From Sipunculus nudus (taxonomy: Eukaryota; Annelida; Sipuncula; Golfingiida; Sipunculidae), in the NCBI GenBank assembly GCA_026874595.1, contig CM049319.1, forward strand, positions 62,814,917 through 62,878,916: a DNA stretch of 64,000 nucleotides, in the 5' to 3' direction. The notes beneath the pieces were generated by a model. The model searched no databases. It saw only the letters and a program-made list of their open reading frames with translations, and had not been told where the DNA came from. Positions 38,201 to 48,736 of the stretch are shown piece after piece. Positions within the stretch are counted from its first letter, which is position 1. Every line of letters begins with the position of its first letter. Position numbers and translations under genes: made by a program.

Positions 38201-38860
38201 CGTTAAAACTTAAAAGATATCTTAAGTATGTCCCTCGATACAATATGAAGTCATAATTTTCGATAAAAAAAGTCTCATGCTTTTGTATAGAAATTAGAAA
38301 AAGGAATCGGTTAAAAATCATATTCGATGATTTACAGATAGAAAACGAACGATGATAGATTAATAATCGATTATTGCATGTAGCATCTATATAACCGTGA
38401 AATATATTGTAAAGAACTATACATAAAATATAGACTGAGTAAATTTAATCCGACTTTACATCACGATGAAAGGTAATGACCGAGTTGTTGACACTTTTTC
38501 GTAACACTAAGTTAAATTTTAATGCTGTTCGCAGTTTTATGATCCGTCTTTATTTTATTTCTAATAGAATAAGAATATTTTATCGGGATAAAATGACTAG
38601 ATACATTATCTTTCTTATCTGTATTCAATATCGTTTGATCGATTATGCAAAATGCAATCAATTTAAACGATTATGAAAGAAAAAGACCAGTTATCGATTT
38701 AATCGATTAATTAGCACACCACTAACAGAAGGTTATTATATTTGTCACTGAATCATGTAAAATAAAAGGTGACAGACGCTGGATAGACGCCTTTGAAATA
38801 AATATTCCTTTACCATGTTGGTTCACAATTTGGAATGATGAGCGGGTGCAGTAGTAGGTG
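33778..38860. other. AT-rich intergenic DNA with an old tandem duplication
   Basis: No gene can be supported. A diverged direct duplication links about 35930-36380 and 36945-37375. A (TA)n tract occupies about 35225-35267, and a CRE palindrome TGACGTCA lies at 35107-35114. A G run of about 16 lies at 36706-36721. The small frames at 35364, 35908, 36925 and 37649 show no family resemblance that I recognise. Confidence 0.5.
35930..37375 (+). repeat. Diverged ~450-bp direct duplication, ~1.0 kb apart
   Basis: Collinear matches by eye: GCAAAACTTTCCATT with GCAAAACTCTATCCATT; 'tatgataatacac' with 'gatgataatacc'; 'ggtgttcggag' with 'gatgttcggag'; 'gtttaaataaacacaccttga' with 'gtttaagtaaacatgcttga'; and 'aacaagtttcaatttacgtacattaatg' with 'aacaagtttctgatatatattaatg'. 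In both copies an open plus-strand frame ends at the same 'gtttaa/gtttaag-taa' point (36114 and 37135), so this may be a duplicated terminal exon that has decayed. Confidence 0.45.
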
Positions 38861-38868
38861 CTGCCATC

Positions 38869-38881
38869 TTGCGGCAATTCT
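38869..38881 (-). promoter_or_regulatory. YY1-like site near a candidate transcription start
   Basis: CTGCCATCTTGCGGC, whose complement GCCGCAAGATGGCAG matches the YY1 core AAGATGGC. It lies about 60 bases before a strong-context ATG at 38934. YY1 sites at this place are typical of metazoan TATA-less starts. Confidence 0.3.
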
Positions 38882-38933
38882 TTATAACTATTTCGTCGGT
38901 TTGGAGCCGTTAATTAACTCTTCACTGGACACC

Positions 38934-38981
38934 ATGGATCACTTCAACTTGATACTCCTTCATTTGGCTACATTATTTGAG
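38934..38981 (+). CDS. Candidate first coding exon, signal-peptide-like N-terminus
   Basis: ACCATGG is an optimal translation-start context. Sixteen codons, MDHFNLILLHLATLFE, end at GAG|GTAAAA, an acceptable 5' splice site; read-through would stop seven codons later. The run NLILLHLATLF is hydrophobic enough to be the core of a signal peptide. A YY1-like site lies about 60 bases upstream and the 5' flank (38820-38930) is GC-richer than its surroundings. No second exon was found within the next 2 kb. It may be the start of a secreted or membrane protein gene running right, or chance. Confidence 0.3.
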
Positions 38982-40504
38982 GTAAAACATGGTGCATATT
39001 AATATGATTTATTTTCATTTCTAACATTTTCTATACATCTATCTACCCAACTCCCCTTGTTGTAAATGTTGAAAATATTTGAAAACTGCAATGGCCATGT
39101 CCTAAGGTAGTGTTTAACGTACAATCGAGTGCGTTTGGTAATATAACTCCGAAATGGGGACAGTTATCCAGCCCACAAAGGTGCGGTAGTCTGTAGGCCT
39201 GGTCAATGTAGTACAGTTGGGGAAAAAAAACCTGCATACCTAAAATCAATCAAAACGTTATTTTAAATTATTTATAGACCCCTGATTGGATAAATTATTT
39301 TAAACCTGGCACCGTGTTCTTTCGGATGGTATATATATTTATGAACTTTTCATTCATTTTAACATTATTTTGTAACATTAAAAAATCTAAAAAGATTCAC
39401 TATTTTAAGCACCCTGTGACAGCGAGTCACATTTTGTTAGACTAATATTAAAATACCTGACAATATCTCAACAGTTTTTTTCTTTACTCTGTGTCTTTTC
39501 TACTCAGAAATTTTATACTTTTTATTGTATCAAAATTTATAATTTCAGTTTTGAAAAAAACTGTAGATAGATTTTACCAATTGTGCTACCTAAACACCGG
39601 GATATAAGTGAAAGGAAACGTGTGCTATCGCCCTGTCACGTAATCCGAATGCGGTTTGGAATTCCGAAGATGTACATACAAAGTTATAACATTAAAACAA
39701 GGGCTGTTACCTCCACATAAATATTTTTAAAAACATTTAGACTAGGCTGGTCTACCTTTGTTTACATGGAGTACTTGGTAGGAGACCCGGGTAACTGAAG
39801 ACCCTGAGTATGGTGGTTCGGGGGGGGGGGGTGTTATATCACATTAAACCGTAGTCACAATTTAATTAATAATGGTATGTTGCAGAGCAGAGCATGCTTA
39901 TATAATAGGATTGACAATTAATGCCAAAGTAATGAAGAAACCCATCTTTTAAGGAATTTTGGTGTAACTTTTGTCTACTGAGGTAAAAAATATTTTTTTG
40001 TTGACATAAGAGGCCCGAACACTCATTGTCATGTATCGCCAGCAGATGTCGCTAGTCTGATGGAAAAAGTTAATTGAATATCTTTTGCAGACATGAATAT
40101 TCTCTAATAATGATAAACATACCTGAAAGAATACCTACCCCCCCCCCCAAAAAAAAAAGAAGAAAACACAAACAGAGGAAGTACGCCTATACCTTCACTG
40201 TCAGAACACCCAAAATAACCCCCCCCCCCCCACACACACACATACATGCACCTACACACACATCACCAGGCCCCAACAAACGCACTCAGGAAATTGGCTG
40301 CCTGTGAAGTGTCAGAACACACACTTCTCACACACACACACCCTCACCAACACACACACTCACACCCACGTACCGGTAAGACATACCTGGCATCGGGGAG
40401 AACATGAACATACACAGGTGCACTTAAACGGATCTTAACGTATAAATCGTATTCAAGAACCAATCATGGCTATAGCACACAGACGGTAACAATCATATAT
40501 AAAT
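38982..40504. other. Intergenic or intronic DNA, no gene seen
   Basis: AT-rich. It includes C-rich and (CA)n tracts at about 40139-40360 and a G11 run near 39819-39829. If the exon at 38934-38981 is real, this is its first intron. Confidence 0.5.
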
Positions 40505-41080
40505 AAACTTTAATGTATAAATTTATTAATTTGTTCTATGGTTACACCTATACTGGTACTCAGTGCACAGTATTTCATTGGTAAACCGGCTGCATTCCAG
40601 TTCTTGTTCCCTATATGCACATGTACAAAATTGTAAAATTGCTGGTATAGGACCTAGAGGGAGCCGGTGGCTTGCATTTCAATTACTTTCGCTCTTTGTT
40701 ACTGTTAACACTAACATCGGCCATCACTGCTGTTAAGATGTATAGCAAAGACTTCTTCTTTTACAAGTGAATTATTCTAAAATGTTGGTGTTCTACATTA
40801 AAAAAAATAAATTACTACTGTCAGAATTAATTACATGGTATTCAAATGTCTTTCACTTTTCCTCCACCTAATGCTCAGGTTAAACAAAACTATAACGCGC
40901 TCGGTATTAGGGAGACTTTCAATCTGTTTAAAATAATGCGCTTGTGTCCTTCCACCGATTTTCACATAGTATAACTGGTGCCCCTTTCACTTGATGGTCT
41001 TCCCACGTGTGTGAAGATATCTCCATAGCGAACACCTTTCCCTCTTGATCCCGGGTGACGATGGTTCACTACTGGTTCAC
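40505..41080 (-). other. Predicted 3'UTR terminal exon of the 664-aa coiled-coil gene
   Basis: A good splice acceptor, ATTTTATTATACAG|GTGAAC, ends at 41081 on the minus strand, downstream of the donor at 41888-41887 that follows the stop codon of the 41910-43904 gene. A minus-strand AATAAA lies at 40522-40527, giving a terminal exon of about 570 bases. An alternative acceptor, TTCACATTTCTCAG, ends near 41462. No sequence similarity to the terminal exon of the paralogue is obvious. Confidence 0.4.
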
Positions 41081-41239
41081 CTGTATAATAAAATGATATA
41101 TGTAGATTATAGTAGAGAAAATTATTTAAATAAATATTTATTCCATCACAATATCACTAGCATCATAAGTGGAATTATTTAACACTTGCGGCATACCGAC
41201 ATGCGACTTTTAACATCCGGGTTTTAGTATATACGCAAA

Positions 41240-41490
41240 ATGGCAGCTCCTGTGAGCGGTTTCGATATTTTTGCGAAGTCATGGTTTGAATATATAAGCA
41301 CACGGAAATATAAGAGGGAATTTCTCCGGAGATCGTCTGAATGTGGAAATCTATCTTCGTAGAGAGTTTGGAATCACTACATCCGTATCTGCCGAGTAGA
41401 ATCCTGAGGAGCGCTCTGCTGGTGACCTCGCCCTCAACCGCAAATAATAGAAGGATTTTGTCTGAGAAATGTGAACCATGCAGCAACTGA
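41240..41490 (+). other. GC-richer island with overlapping open frames inside the 3'UTR intron
   Basis: A plus-strand ATG at 41240 in optimal context (AAAATGG) opens 40 codons, MAAPVSGFDIFAKSWF..., stopping at 41360-41362. An overlapping frame from ATG 41341 runs 49 codons to 41490. The minus strand is also open here (41175-41486). The composition is coding-like compared with the surrounding intron. It could be a short plus-strand gene, a decayed exon or an alternative 3'UTR exon of the coiled-coil gene. No family was recognised. Confidence 0.25.
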
Positions 41491-41909
41491 TTTTAAACAT
41501 TATGGCGTGTAAAGGTATAAAAACCTTTCTTCTTCTGAAATCTGTTTAATTTCGGGAAACACATTAGCATTAAATATTCTTACACAGAAATATAAAAGCC
41601 TAATAAAACAAATTTGAACTGACATCCCATAAAAATGAAATCCTTGAATGACAAAAATGTTGTTTATCTTAGATCGTTTTTGTTGCCAAATGCCCAGGTT
41701 TCTGCAATCAAAAGCTGCACACGTGTGTCATCATGTAGAAGAATACAGATGCATGAAATTACTGAACCGCAAACAGATACCTATGATTATAGTTATATTC
41801 TAAGTAACCTAAGCCAAATCATAAGAAAAATTATTGTGTATGATCTTCTCTCCGAAGGTAATAATAACATAATCATAACAACACTCACCGTGAGGATGGA
41901 TATTCCACT

Positions 41910-43904
41910 TCAGGACACCGGAAGTTTCTCCACACTGACCAAGGTCGGCTGGATGTTATCCAGTTTCTTCTTCGTAGCATCAAGCTGTTTATCTCTGTTT
42001 GCCAGTTCTGTCTTTAAGGTGCGAATTTCAAAATTTTTGCGTTTTAATTTTTCGTTCGTCTCTCTTTTCTTCAGGACGTTTGGACTCTTAGGAGCATCGG
42101 GACAACAGCTGTGCTTCCTCCAAGCGGCTACGTCTCTATCAGGGATCTTCTTCAGTTTGATCACAGCCGCTCTGCGCTTTTCGTCATCCAGTTGCTGTCT
42201 GGCCCGATTCAGAGATTCTCTCAGATACTCCGCCTCCTCTGTTTTGTTTCTGATTTCAGTGCCCAGATGCTCTATTTGTGACTTCTGGTGCTCTACCAGT
42301 TGCTCTGCTTGACGTAGCTTGGCTAAATCCCTTTCGTAGTCTTTCAGACGCTCATCTCTCCTCGCGATTCGTTCTTTTAGGATTTTGATTCTACTTTTAA
42401 TTTGTTCACACGCGTGCTCTCTTTCGCTGAACAAATCAGCGCGCTCTCCTTTTGTGATAGTCCCCATGGAACGTAAACCTCCAATTTTCTCCATCTCAAG
42501 GACGTTAGATATCGATCTTAACAGCTCGAGGAAGGAATTTTCACTTAGCTCTAAAGATTCCGTAGTCTCCCGGTGTGCACTGCGTTCAACTTCTGCTTCC
42601 GCTTGACTCTGTGGATCTAATCCCCGAGCTTTGTTCACTTGATGCTCCAATATTGACTGCGAAATATCGTTCTTATCATTCAGAGCCTGACTGGCTTTCA
42701 TTTCAGCGAGTTGCTTTTTAAGCAATACCACCTCATAAACAGAGGAATCCTTGCCTGATGCACCGCTGTGCGTTTGTTCCATGTTTCGGATCTTGTTTCT
42801 CAGCTCAGACAGCGCCTCTCTTTGACGTACAATAATTTGCTCATGCCGATCTCCCCGACACTGGGCTCCCAGTGACGTCAGCTCTGACGTAATACGATCT
42901 CCTTCTTGTAACATATTCAGCTGTTTCTTTGCTTGTTCTTGCTCACCACGAAGTTCTTCCTCAAGAGTTTTTATCTTTGCATCTCTGTCGGCAGCCAATG
43001 ACTTGTATTTAGTCAAGGCGGTTTTATGTTTAGTAAGATCCCTATTCAAATCCTTCACCTCGGTGACTCGCTTTTCTACAGCTTGTGCCATTTTAGATAA
43101 TCGTTGTCTCAATTCCGCCACTTCTTTCTTTTGATCTTGAACAAGCTTCTTATTTTTCTCATACTGTCGTTTTTGGTGTTCCGACAACTCATGTTTTCTG
43201 TCACTCAGCTGGGCGGTAGTTCCTGATAAGTCCTTTCTCAGAATCGTGACCACATCTTGTAAAGTTTGTACTTGCTCCTTATAACCCTTATTCTCCGTTT
43301 TCAGCTGCACGTTTACATGTTCCAATTCCACAATATCAGGAGCTGGGGCCTGGATAATCATCTTTGGCATTGGAGGGCCTTCAAATTTAGGTTGGCTGCT
43401 CAGTTCTGTGACAGTTTTCTTCAATGCACCGACCTCAGCTTGGTAGTCCTTGTTCTTCTTAAGAAGTTTGTCCAGGCGTTCTTCAAGGGCACAGATAGTC
43501 ACCGCGTGCTGCTTGATTTGAGTTTTATACACAGCAATATGTTGTTCTTCTTTCTTACGTATCTCCTCACGTTTTTCACCAATCTCCGATTGATGCTTTG
43601 TCTCAGGTACAGATGTCACTACTGGCGTATTACCAATGGATTCTGGCTGCATCTTCGTTTCACTATTAGTTACAGATGCCTTCACGGTCGTATCATCATC
43701 TGATATTGCAGGTGGCTCCCTCTCGAGCTCAGGCGGTTCCCTATCTTCCATCGTTGCTTCTACCTGTGTCTCGGGTGCAGATTGTATTTTAACCACACCT
43801 ACCGTTGGTTCGGTTTCCTGTTTTTCAACCTCACACTCTTTAACATCCATCTGTTCCTGCTTTGGAGATTCAGGCACCTTATCTGTAGAATCCACCTGTG
43901 ACAT
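41910..43904 (-). CDS. FHAD1-like coiled-coil protein, 664 aa (paralogue 1)
   Basis: The coding region is a single uninterrupted frame from ATG 43904 to TGA 41912-41910. Residues 1-125 are acidic, Pro/Glu/Thr/Val-rich and probably disordered. From about residue 126 to 650 nearly everything is heptad-like coiled coil, with a Pro-rich break near 171-191. Two signature blocks stand out: 339-369 (TSELTSLGAQCRGDRHEQII ... REALSELR), which I associate with FHAD1 family proteins, and 518-585 (RDLAKLRQAEQLVEHQKSQI ... LRESLNRARQQL). A Cys-containing AWRKHSC motif lies near 594-600. There is no FHA domain, unlike full-length FHAD1. A donor CACG|GTGAGT lies about 21 nt after the stop, so a 3'UTR intron is likely; that distance is too short to trigger decay by the usual 50-nt rule. 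The paralogue at 49866-51569 lies upstream in the same orientation. The likely role is structural, possibly cytoskeletal or ciliary, by family analogy only. FHAD1 naming is moderate confidence; the gene itself is secure. Confidence 0.85.
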   Translation of the reverse strand: MSQVDSTDKVPESPKQEQMDVKECEVEKQETEPTVGVVKIQSAPETQVEATMEDREPPELEREPPAISDDDTTVKASVTNSETKMQPESIGNTPVVTSVPETKHQSEIGEKREEIRKKEEQHIAVYKTQIKQHAVTICALEERLDKLLKKNKDYQAEVGALKKTVTELSSQPKFEGPPMPKMIIQAPAPDIVELEHVNVQLKTENKGYKEQVQTLQDVVTILRKDLSGTTAQLSDRKHELSEHQKRQYEKNKKLVQDQKKEVAELRQRLSKMAQAVEKRVTEVKDLNRDLTKHKTALTKYKSLAADRDAKIKTLEEELRGEQEQAKKQLNMLQEGDRITSELTSLGAQCRGDRHEQIIVRQREALSELRNKIRNMEQTHSGASGKDSSVYEVVLLKKQLAEMKASQALNDKNDISQSILEHQVNKARGLDPQSQAEAEVERSAHRETTESLELSENSFLELLRSISNVLEMEKIGGLRSMGTITKGERADLFSEREHACEQIKSRIKILKERIARRDERLKDYERDLAKLRQAEQLVEHQKSQIEHLGTEIRNKTEEAEYLRESLNRARQQLDDEKRRAAVIKLKKIPDRDVAAWRKHSCCPDAPKSPNVLKKRETNEKLKRKNFEIRTLKTELANRDKQLDATKKKLDNIQPTLVSVEKLPVS

Positions 43905-43992
43905 GATGTTCTAATGTTAGTTTTAATTACTCTTGGCATAAACGCCCCTTGACACTCTGGGTGGTAACTGTGGTGTGACAAACTGTTTGTAG

Positions 43993-44003
43993 CATATATA
44001 TTA
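43993..44003 (-). promoter_or_regulatory. TATA-like box of paralogue 1
   Basis: TAATATATATG on the minus strand about 90-100 nt upstream of the ATG at 43904, which would place transcription start near 43965 and a 5'UTR of about 60 nt. The equivalent position in paralogue 2 carries a clear TATATAAA. Confidence 0.4.
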
Positions 44004-44108
44004 GTACAGGTATGGTTGCAGGTATGTTTACCTGTATGGCATCACCTAGTTACTTAATCACCAAGGCTACAACACATACTTTGCTGCAGTGGGTCCCTTC
44101 TACCTTCA

Positions 44109-44170
44109 AACTCGCCGTAACTAGCTTGATTAATCATCCAGGCTAGGTACACCTGGACTAATTGGTCTGC
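44109..44170 (-). promoter_or_regulatory. Upstream block conserved with paralogue 2
   Basis: About 60 nt starting with AACTCGCCGTAACTAGCTTG (plus strand) that matches 51768-51833 with scattered substitutions. It includes the palindromic TGATTAATCA (homeodomain-type core) and a GTACACCTGG/GTATACCTGG segment. It lies 206 nt from the ATG; the partner block lies 200 nt from its ATG. Confidence 0.6.
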
Positions 44171-44634
44171 ATGTTGGATCAAGTCAGGGCAACCCGCTCC
44201 ACTGGTCAAACGTGACCGAAACTTAATTAATTCCGGTCTATTGATTGATCACATGACATAGCTAGGTAATCCTATTAAAACTATTTAAAGGTACCCTCGA
44301 TATGATGACGATTCACGATTTCAACAACAACAAAAAAAGAAATATTTGTTATATTTAATAAGTTATTCACAAATGTTAGACAATTTATTTTCAAACCATA
44401 TAAACTTACGATTTATGGTGTTTTCCAGTTTGAGGCTGATATCCTTTCTTGTTTTTGGGCAAAGGTTTGAGCGTGTCCCTTTGTTATCAATTAAGCATTG
44501 CCTCCCACGTGCAAACTAAATGAAAAGTCACATTGCCCGCGTTTATCTCATTTACTTCCACTTCCTCTGTCTCTCTTTATTGTATAAATTTTATTCTATT
44601 ATGTATATTATGTGACTATTAATAAAAATACTTG

Positions 44635-44638
<4 letters not shown>

Positions 44639-44695
<57 letters not shown>

Positions 44696-44701
44696 TTTTT
44701 A

Positions 44702-44778
<77 letters not shown>
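44639..44778. repeat. Compound (TC)n-(TA)n microsatellite
   Basis: About 22 TC units (44639-44682), a short TA run, TTTTTTAATG, then about 37 TA units (44705-44778). It immediately precedes a MITE, suggesting that the TA run marks or grew from its TA target site. Confidence 0.95.
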
Positions 44779-44783
<5 letters not shown>

Positions 44784-44963
44784 CAACCTCTCTTTGTGGG
44801 GTAAGCACCTTCATAAAATGAGCACCTCTATAAAGTGGGCAGTTTTTCCATTCATTCCCTCAGTTTTATTTGTATTGCTGTTTTCACCCCCATAAAATGG
44901 GCACCTCTATATAATGCGCAGTTTGGACCAGTCCAAAGGGTGCCCACACCATAGAGGTTTCTC
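44779..44963. mobile_element. pogo/Tigger-like MITE
   Basis: The left end CAGAACAACCTCTCTTTGTG and the right end CCATAGAGGTTTCTCT are inverted relative to each other (ACCTCT.../AGAGGT). The interior holds degenerate repeats of ATAAAATGGGCACCTCTATA. Terminal CAG-AACCTC sequences with adjacent TA targets are typical of pogo-related MITEs in invertebrates. There is no coding capacity. Confidence 0.45.
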
Positions 44964-45485
44964 TCTTTCTATAAATATATCCCTTCAAATATGATAGCAT
45001 GCAAGTCAAATTTTGTTTCAATTTTGTAACTTAATAGAAAATAAAATACATATACAAAAATGTGCTTGTTTCTTAGATCGGGCACAGTTTCCCTTAGTTC
45101 ACTGGAATATCTTTTATTTTTCTGGAGAAAAAAATTTGCGTTTTGTTTGAAAAAAATTACTTGACAATTAATCTTTTGAGTAAAGCAGGATATAAAAATA
45201 AGAAAATGTAGAGCGAGATAATGGATCCGTTATTTAACAATACACTCATGCTGAAATTGCTGTGTCATTTTCAATTTCAGCTGTTATTTCACATTTAAAA
45301 AATTTGAAAAGACAGGAATTTACATTCAAGAAATTAGCAGTGTTATATTATTAAGAAATCTACCCTTATCAAAACAATCAGACTATGGGAAGTTGTTTTA
45401 ATAACAGCTACACGATGGCGCCACTGAACGGCATTGTCAAAGAGGGCCTCTAATTTTATGTTTGCCAGATCCTGATGTTCTGTGC

Positions 45486-45739
45486 AAAACTTATAGATAA
45501 GATAAGATGAGATGAGCTAAGGTTAGATAAGATACTTAAAGATAAGATACTTAAAGAAAAGATACTTAAAGATAAGATACTTAAAGATAATTAAAGATAC
45601 TTAAAGATAATTAAAGATACTTAAAGATAATTAAAGATAATTAAAGAAAATTAAAGAAAATTAAAGAAAATTAAAGATAATTAAAGATAATTAAAGATAA
45701 GATAAGATAAGATAAGATAAGATAAGATAACATAAGATA

Positions 45740-45770
<31 letters not shown>
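45486..45770 (+). repeat. GATAA-based satellite with graded unit change
   Basis: Units change along the tract from GATAAGATACTTAAA to GATAATTAAA to pure AGATAAGATAAG, and then into (GACA)n and GATA/GACA near 45771-45800 and (GA)n at 45832-45860. It contains more than 20 GATAA pentamers on one strand. Confidence 0.9.
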
Positions 45771-45825
45771 ACAGACAGACAGACAAGCAGATAGATAGAC
45801 ATGGACGGCCCGAAGAACTGACGGC

Positions 45826-45868
<43 letters not shown>

Positions 45869-48429
45869 CAATCGGCTTAGAATTAGCACGGGAAGGTTAC
45901 TGGTAGCGTAACGTGACTTACATGTTATTGTATTGGGGTACAGACATGTCTATCATGCTTGCATTCTTGTATTCTTATTTTCCTAATTTGTTACCTGACT
46001 TGCTGAACTTACCGCCTGTGAAATAAATAAGTATGTGGTGTTTATGCAGTAGAAACATAAAACCAAACATGTTTGTCACCGTTATCCCACTCACCAGTGT
46101 TGGGGTACAACATAATACATTCTGTTCCGTTTTTGATATTCAGTCAATCAGGAGTATAATAACGCAATGATATAAACTAAGACATTCAGATCCGATTATC
46201 CCATTACTTGAGACATGTTACTAATAATAATGATTTGCAACTCATGTCTGCACATACGTTAAAGCCTCATATTTAATGTCTCTTAAGCTTTCGGATTTTT
46301 AATAAATTGCGACTCAAGAGAGATACAAATCAAAACGCACTCTGCGCCGCACTTAAAATTAATATTATATCACTCTGCGGTTTAGGAATTGTAGGCACAA
46401 TAATAATTTTCCCACAAATCTGTGGGGATTCTTAATAAAAAAAGCGTGTGCGTGTCGTGAAGAGAGTTGATCTATATTGGCTTTTAATTACGATTAACTA
46501 TAGGATTGTTTCAATGTAAATTACATGCACATAATTATATATGCTTGCTGTATAGATAAGCTACACTTGTTTAGCATGCGTATATGGAGTTAAAAAAGAA
46601 GCCATTTTCCCTGAATTTTAACAAATTTGTAATTCTAAGTTAGTTTGAAGGTAAAACAAGTAGGAAAAGTAAAGGCAATCCCACAATTCCTAACTTGAAG
46701 AGTTCAATTGTTACGAGTAGAAATGAGATCTGGCGGGTGATCCAACAATCTGTCTTAAACGACACAGAGGTGCAATTTGTACCTTAAAGTTATATATTAT
46801 TAAAATACGTTTTAAATGTATGTGTTCTTTGTATTATGTATATATATATATATATGGGTATTGAGGAAACAATAACACTGTCATTAAAAAATTTTGTTGT
46901 ATAGAATATGTATATTTTCAATGCATGGTTTCATATACTTTAATAACACTACTATTATTTTACTTGTATAATACTATATTAATTTTGATTGTATGTAATC
47001 GTGTCTGTGTAAAAATGTAATATTATATATATACATATATAAATCATATATAAATATATATATAGTGTTTGCTATATATATATGATTATATATCTTGATT
47101 TTAAGAACACCACTGACTTCCCTTATTGTGTGATATATTCATGAACCCTAGCCTGTCGTGAGATCCGGTGCTAATTAAACCTCAACCACGTGTCTGTGTG
47201 TGTGTGTGTGTGTGTGTGGGGGGGGTTATAGTATACATCGCTTTGCCTGTCAGCAAATTTAGGCAAAAAGTATACTGACCAGAATTTGTTGAAATCTCAT
47301 TGCTGTTGATAACAAATATTTAACGCTTTATTCTGGAGGTGGCTTGGGATAGGGTTGTGGGACGGTGATAGCCATGTACAGGTTACAGTATTTTGTGATT
47401 TGGGTCTATGTCTCCGACGTCTTGTTATCAATGCGGTACAATTTGTGAATTTAGAAAACAAGGATCATTTCATCATATTTAAACACTATGGAAATCTGGT
47501 ATATTTGTTAATTATGTATTATCAGTGATATCCGGAACTATGTTTTCAGCCGGATTCCGCCGCCGACCATATATATGGACGCTTGTGGACTGATTCCTAA
47601 CAAACTTTTGGCGCAGCTACAATAGTTTTCATGTGGCAACCATCCGTGAGTCTTTGTCCAAATATAAGGAGTGGTTTCATGTATCGGTCTGAAATTTTGC
47701 ATGTCCATCCATTTTAGATAGCTTTATCTCGTACATATGAGTGGTGAGGGATCGATCGATCTATTAGATCGATCAATGTGTTTCTGGATACTTTGGGGGA
47801 GGGTACATTTGTGCAAATTCTAATATGTTCCCCAAACATAGTTTACAACTGAAAAATGCATGGACAAAGCTGAAAATAACGCTTATAGGTATTATATTTA
47901 GATAAACATAAGACTTTAGAACAAGGTTATATAAATAAAAAGGAAATATGGGAATCTATATATATGTTTCTCTGATCAAGAATTATATCCATGGTTCAAG
48001 ATAGGGGGTTACGCGGTCTTAAGCCCCCCCCCCCCCACCCCTCTGGATCCGCCACAAGTAAAGCATTTTATCAGATTTGTGAAATGCTCAGCTGATAATA
48101 TAACATTTATACGTTAACTTAAGAACTGCTAAACAGGAGTTCACGAGGTATTTGTGGTATTTTAAAGGACATAATTGAAACTTATCCCAGATATTTCCAC
48201 GAGAAGAAACCGTATAAATTTAATTTTGACATACCCCTCAATGTAACATACCCAGTTTTGTAGAGAATGTTTGGGTGTCTCTCCAAAAATATAATTGATT
48301 AAATATTGAATAATACCCTAAACCAAAGAATAAAGAGGAGGCTCCCCCCCTCTCTCTCTCACACACACGCACACACATGCAGACACCCCTCTTTAATTTC
48401 GTACACACACACACACACACACTGATGCG

Positions 48430-48681
48430 TGCTTTATTAACAGTGATATTTTATTTCTGAAAACCTTGGCAAAACCATTGAAAATCTTAATATAAGCATT
48501 ATCTGGTGTATAAACTATTTACACATCAAGCATTAAAAAAGTTAACATCAATGCCCAAAAATATATTTATATGTATATAACACTGATGAAAAACAACACT
48601 GTAAATTCACTATATCGCTCTGTCCTAGTCTGTAGGCCATAGAGCATTTTACAACGGAGGGTAACTCTACCTTCTATATAC

Positions 48682-48736
<55 letters not shown>

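Larger units (their letters stand above)
44004..48429. other. Intergenic DNA between the two coiled-coil genes
   Basis: Apart from the conserved block and the mobile element and microsatellites listed separately, no gene was seen. It also contains a GT repeat ending in G8 (about 47192-47226), repeats resembling the end of the GGCGGATCC MITE (48020-48056), and CT and CA tracts at 48346-48420. A segment near 47645-47720 resembles a dispersed repeat also present, inverted, at 26765-26830. Confidence 0.55.

Noticed and set aside
41635-42312. 225-codon plus-strand frame opposite the 664-aa gene
   Set aside because: It is an antisense shadow of a highly conserved coiled-coil coding region; the paralogue shows a similar antisense frame at 49921-50253. 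Ser/Phe/Leu-rich composition is expected opposite Lys/Glu-rich coiled coil.
44608-44821. Tyr-Ile and Ser-Leu repeat frames
   Set aside because: They are translations of (TA)n and (TC)n microsatellites; likewise 45671-45889, 48567-48776 and 59136-59360.
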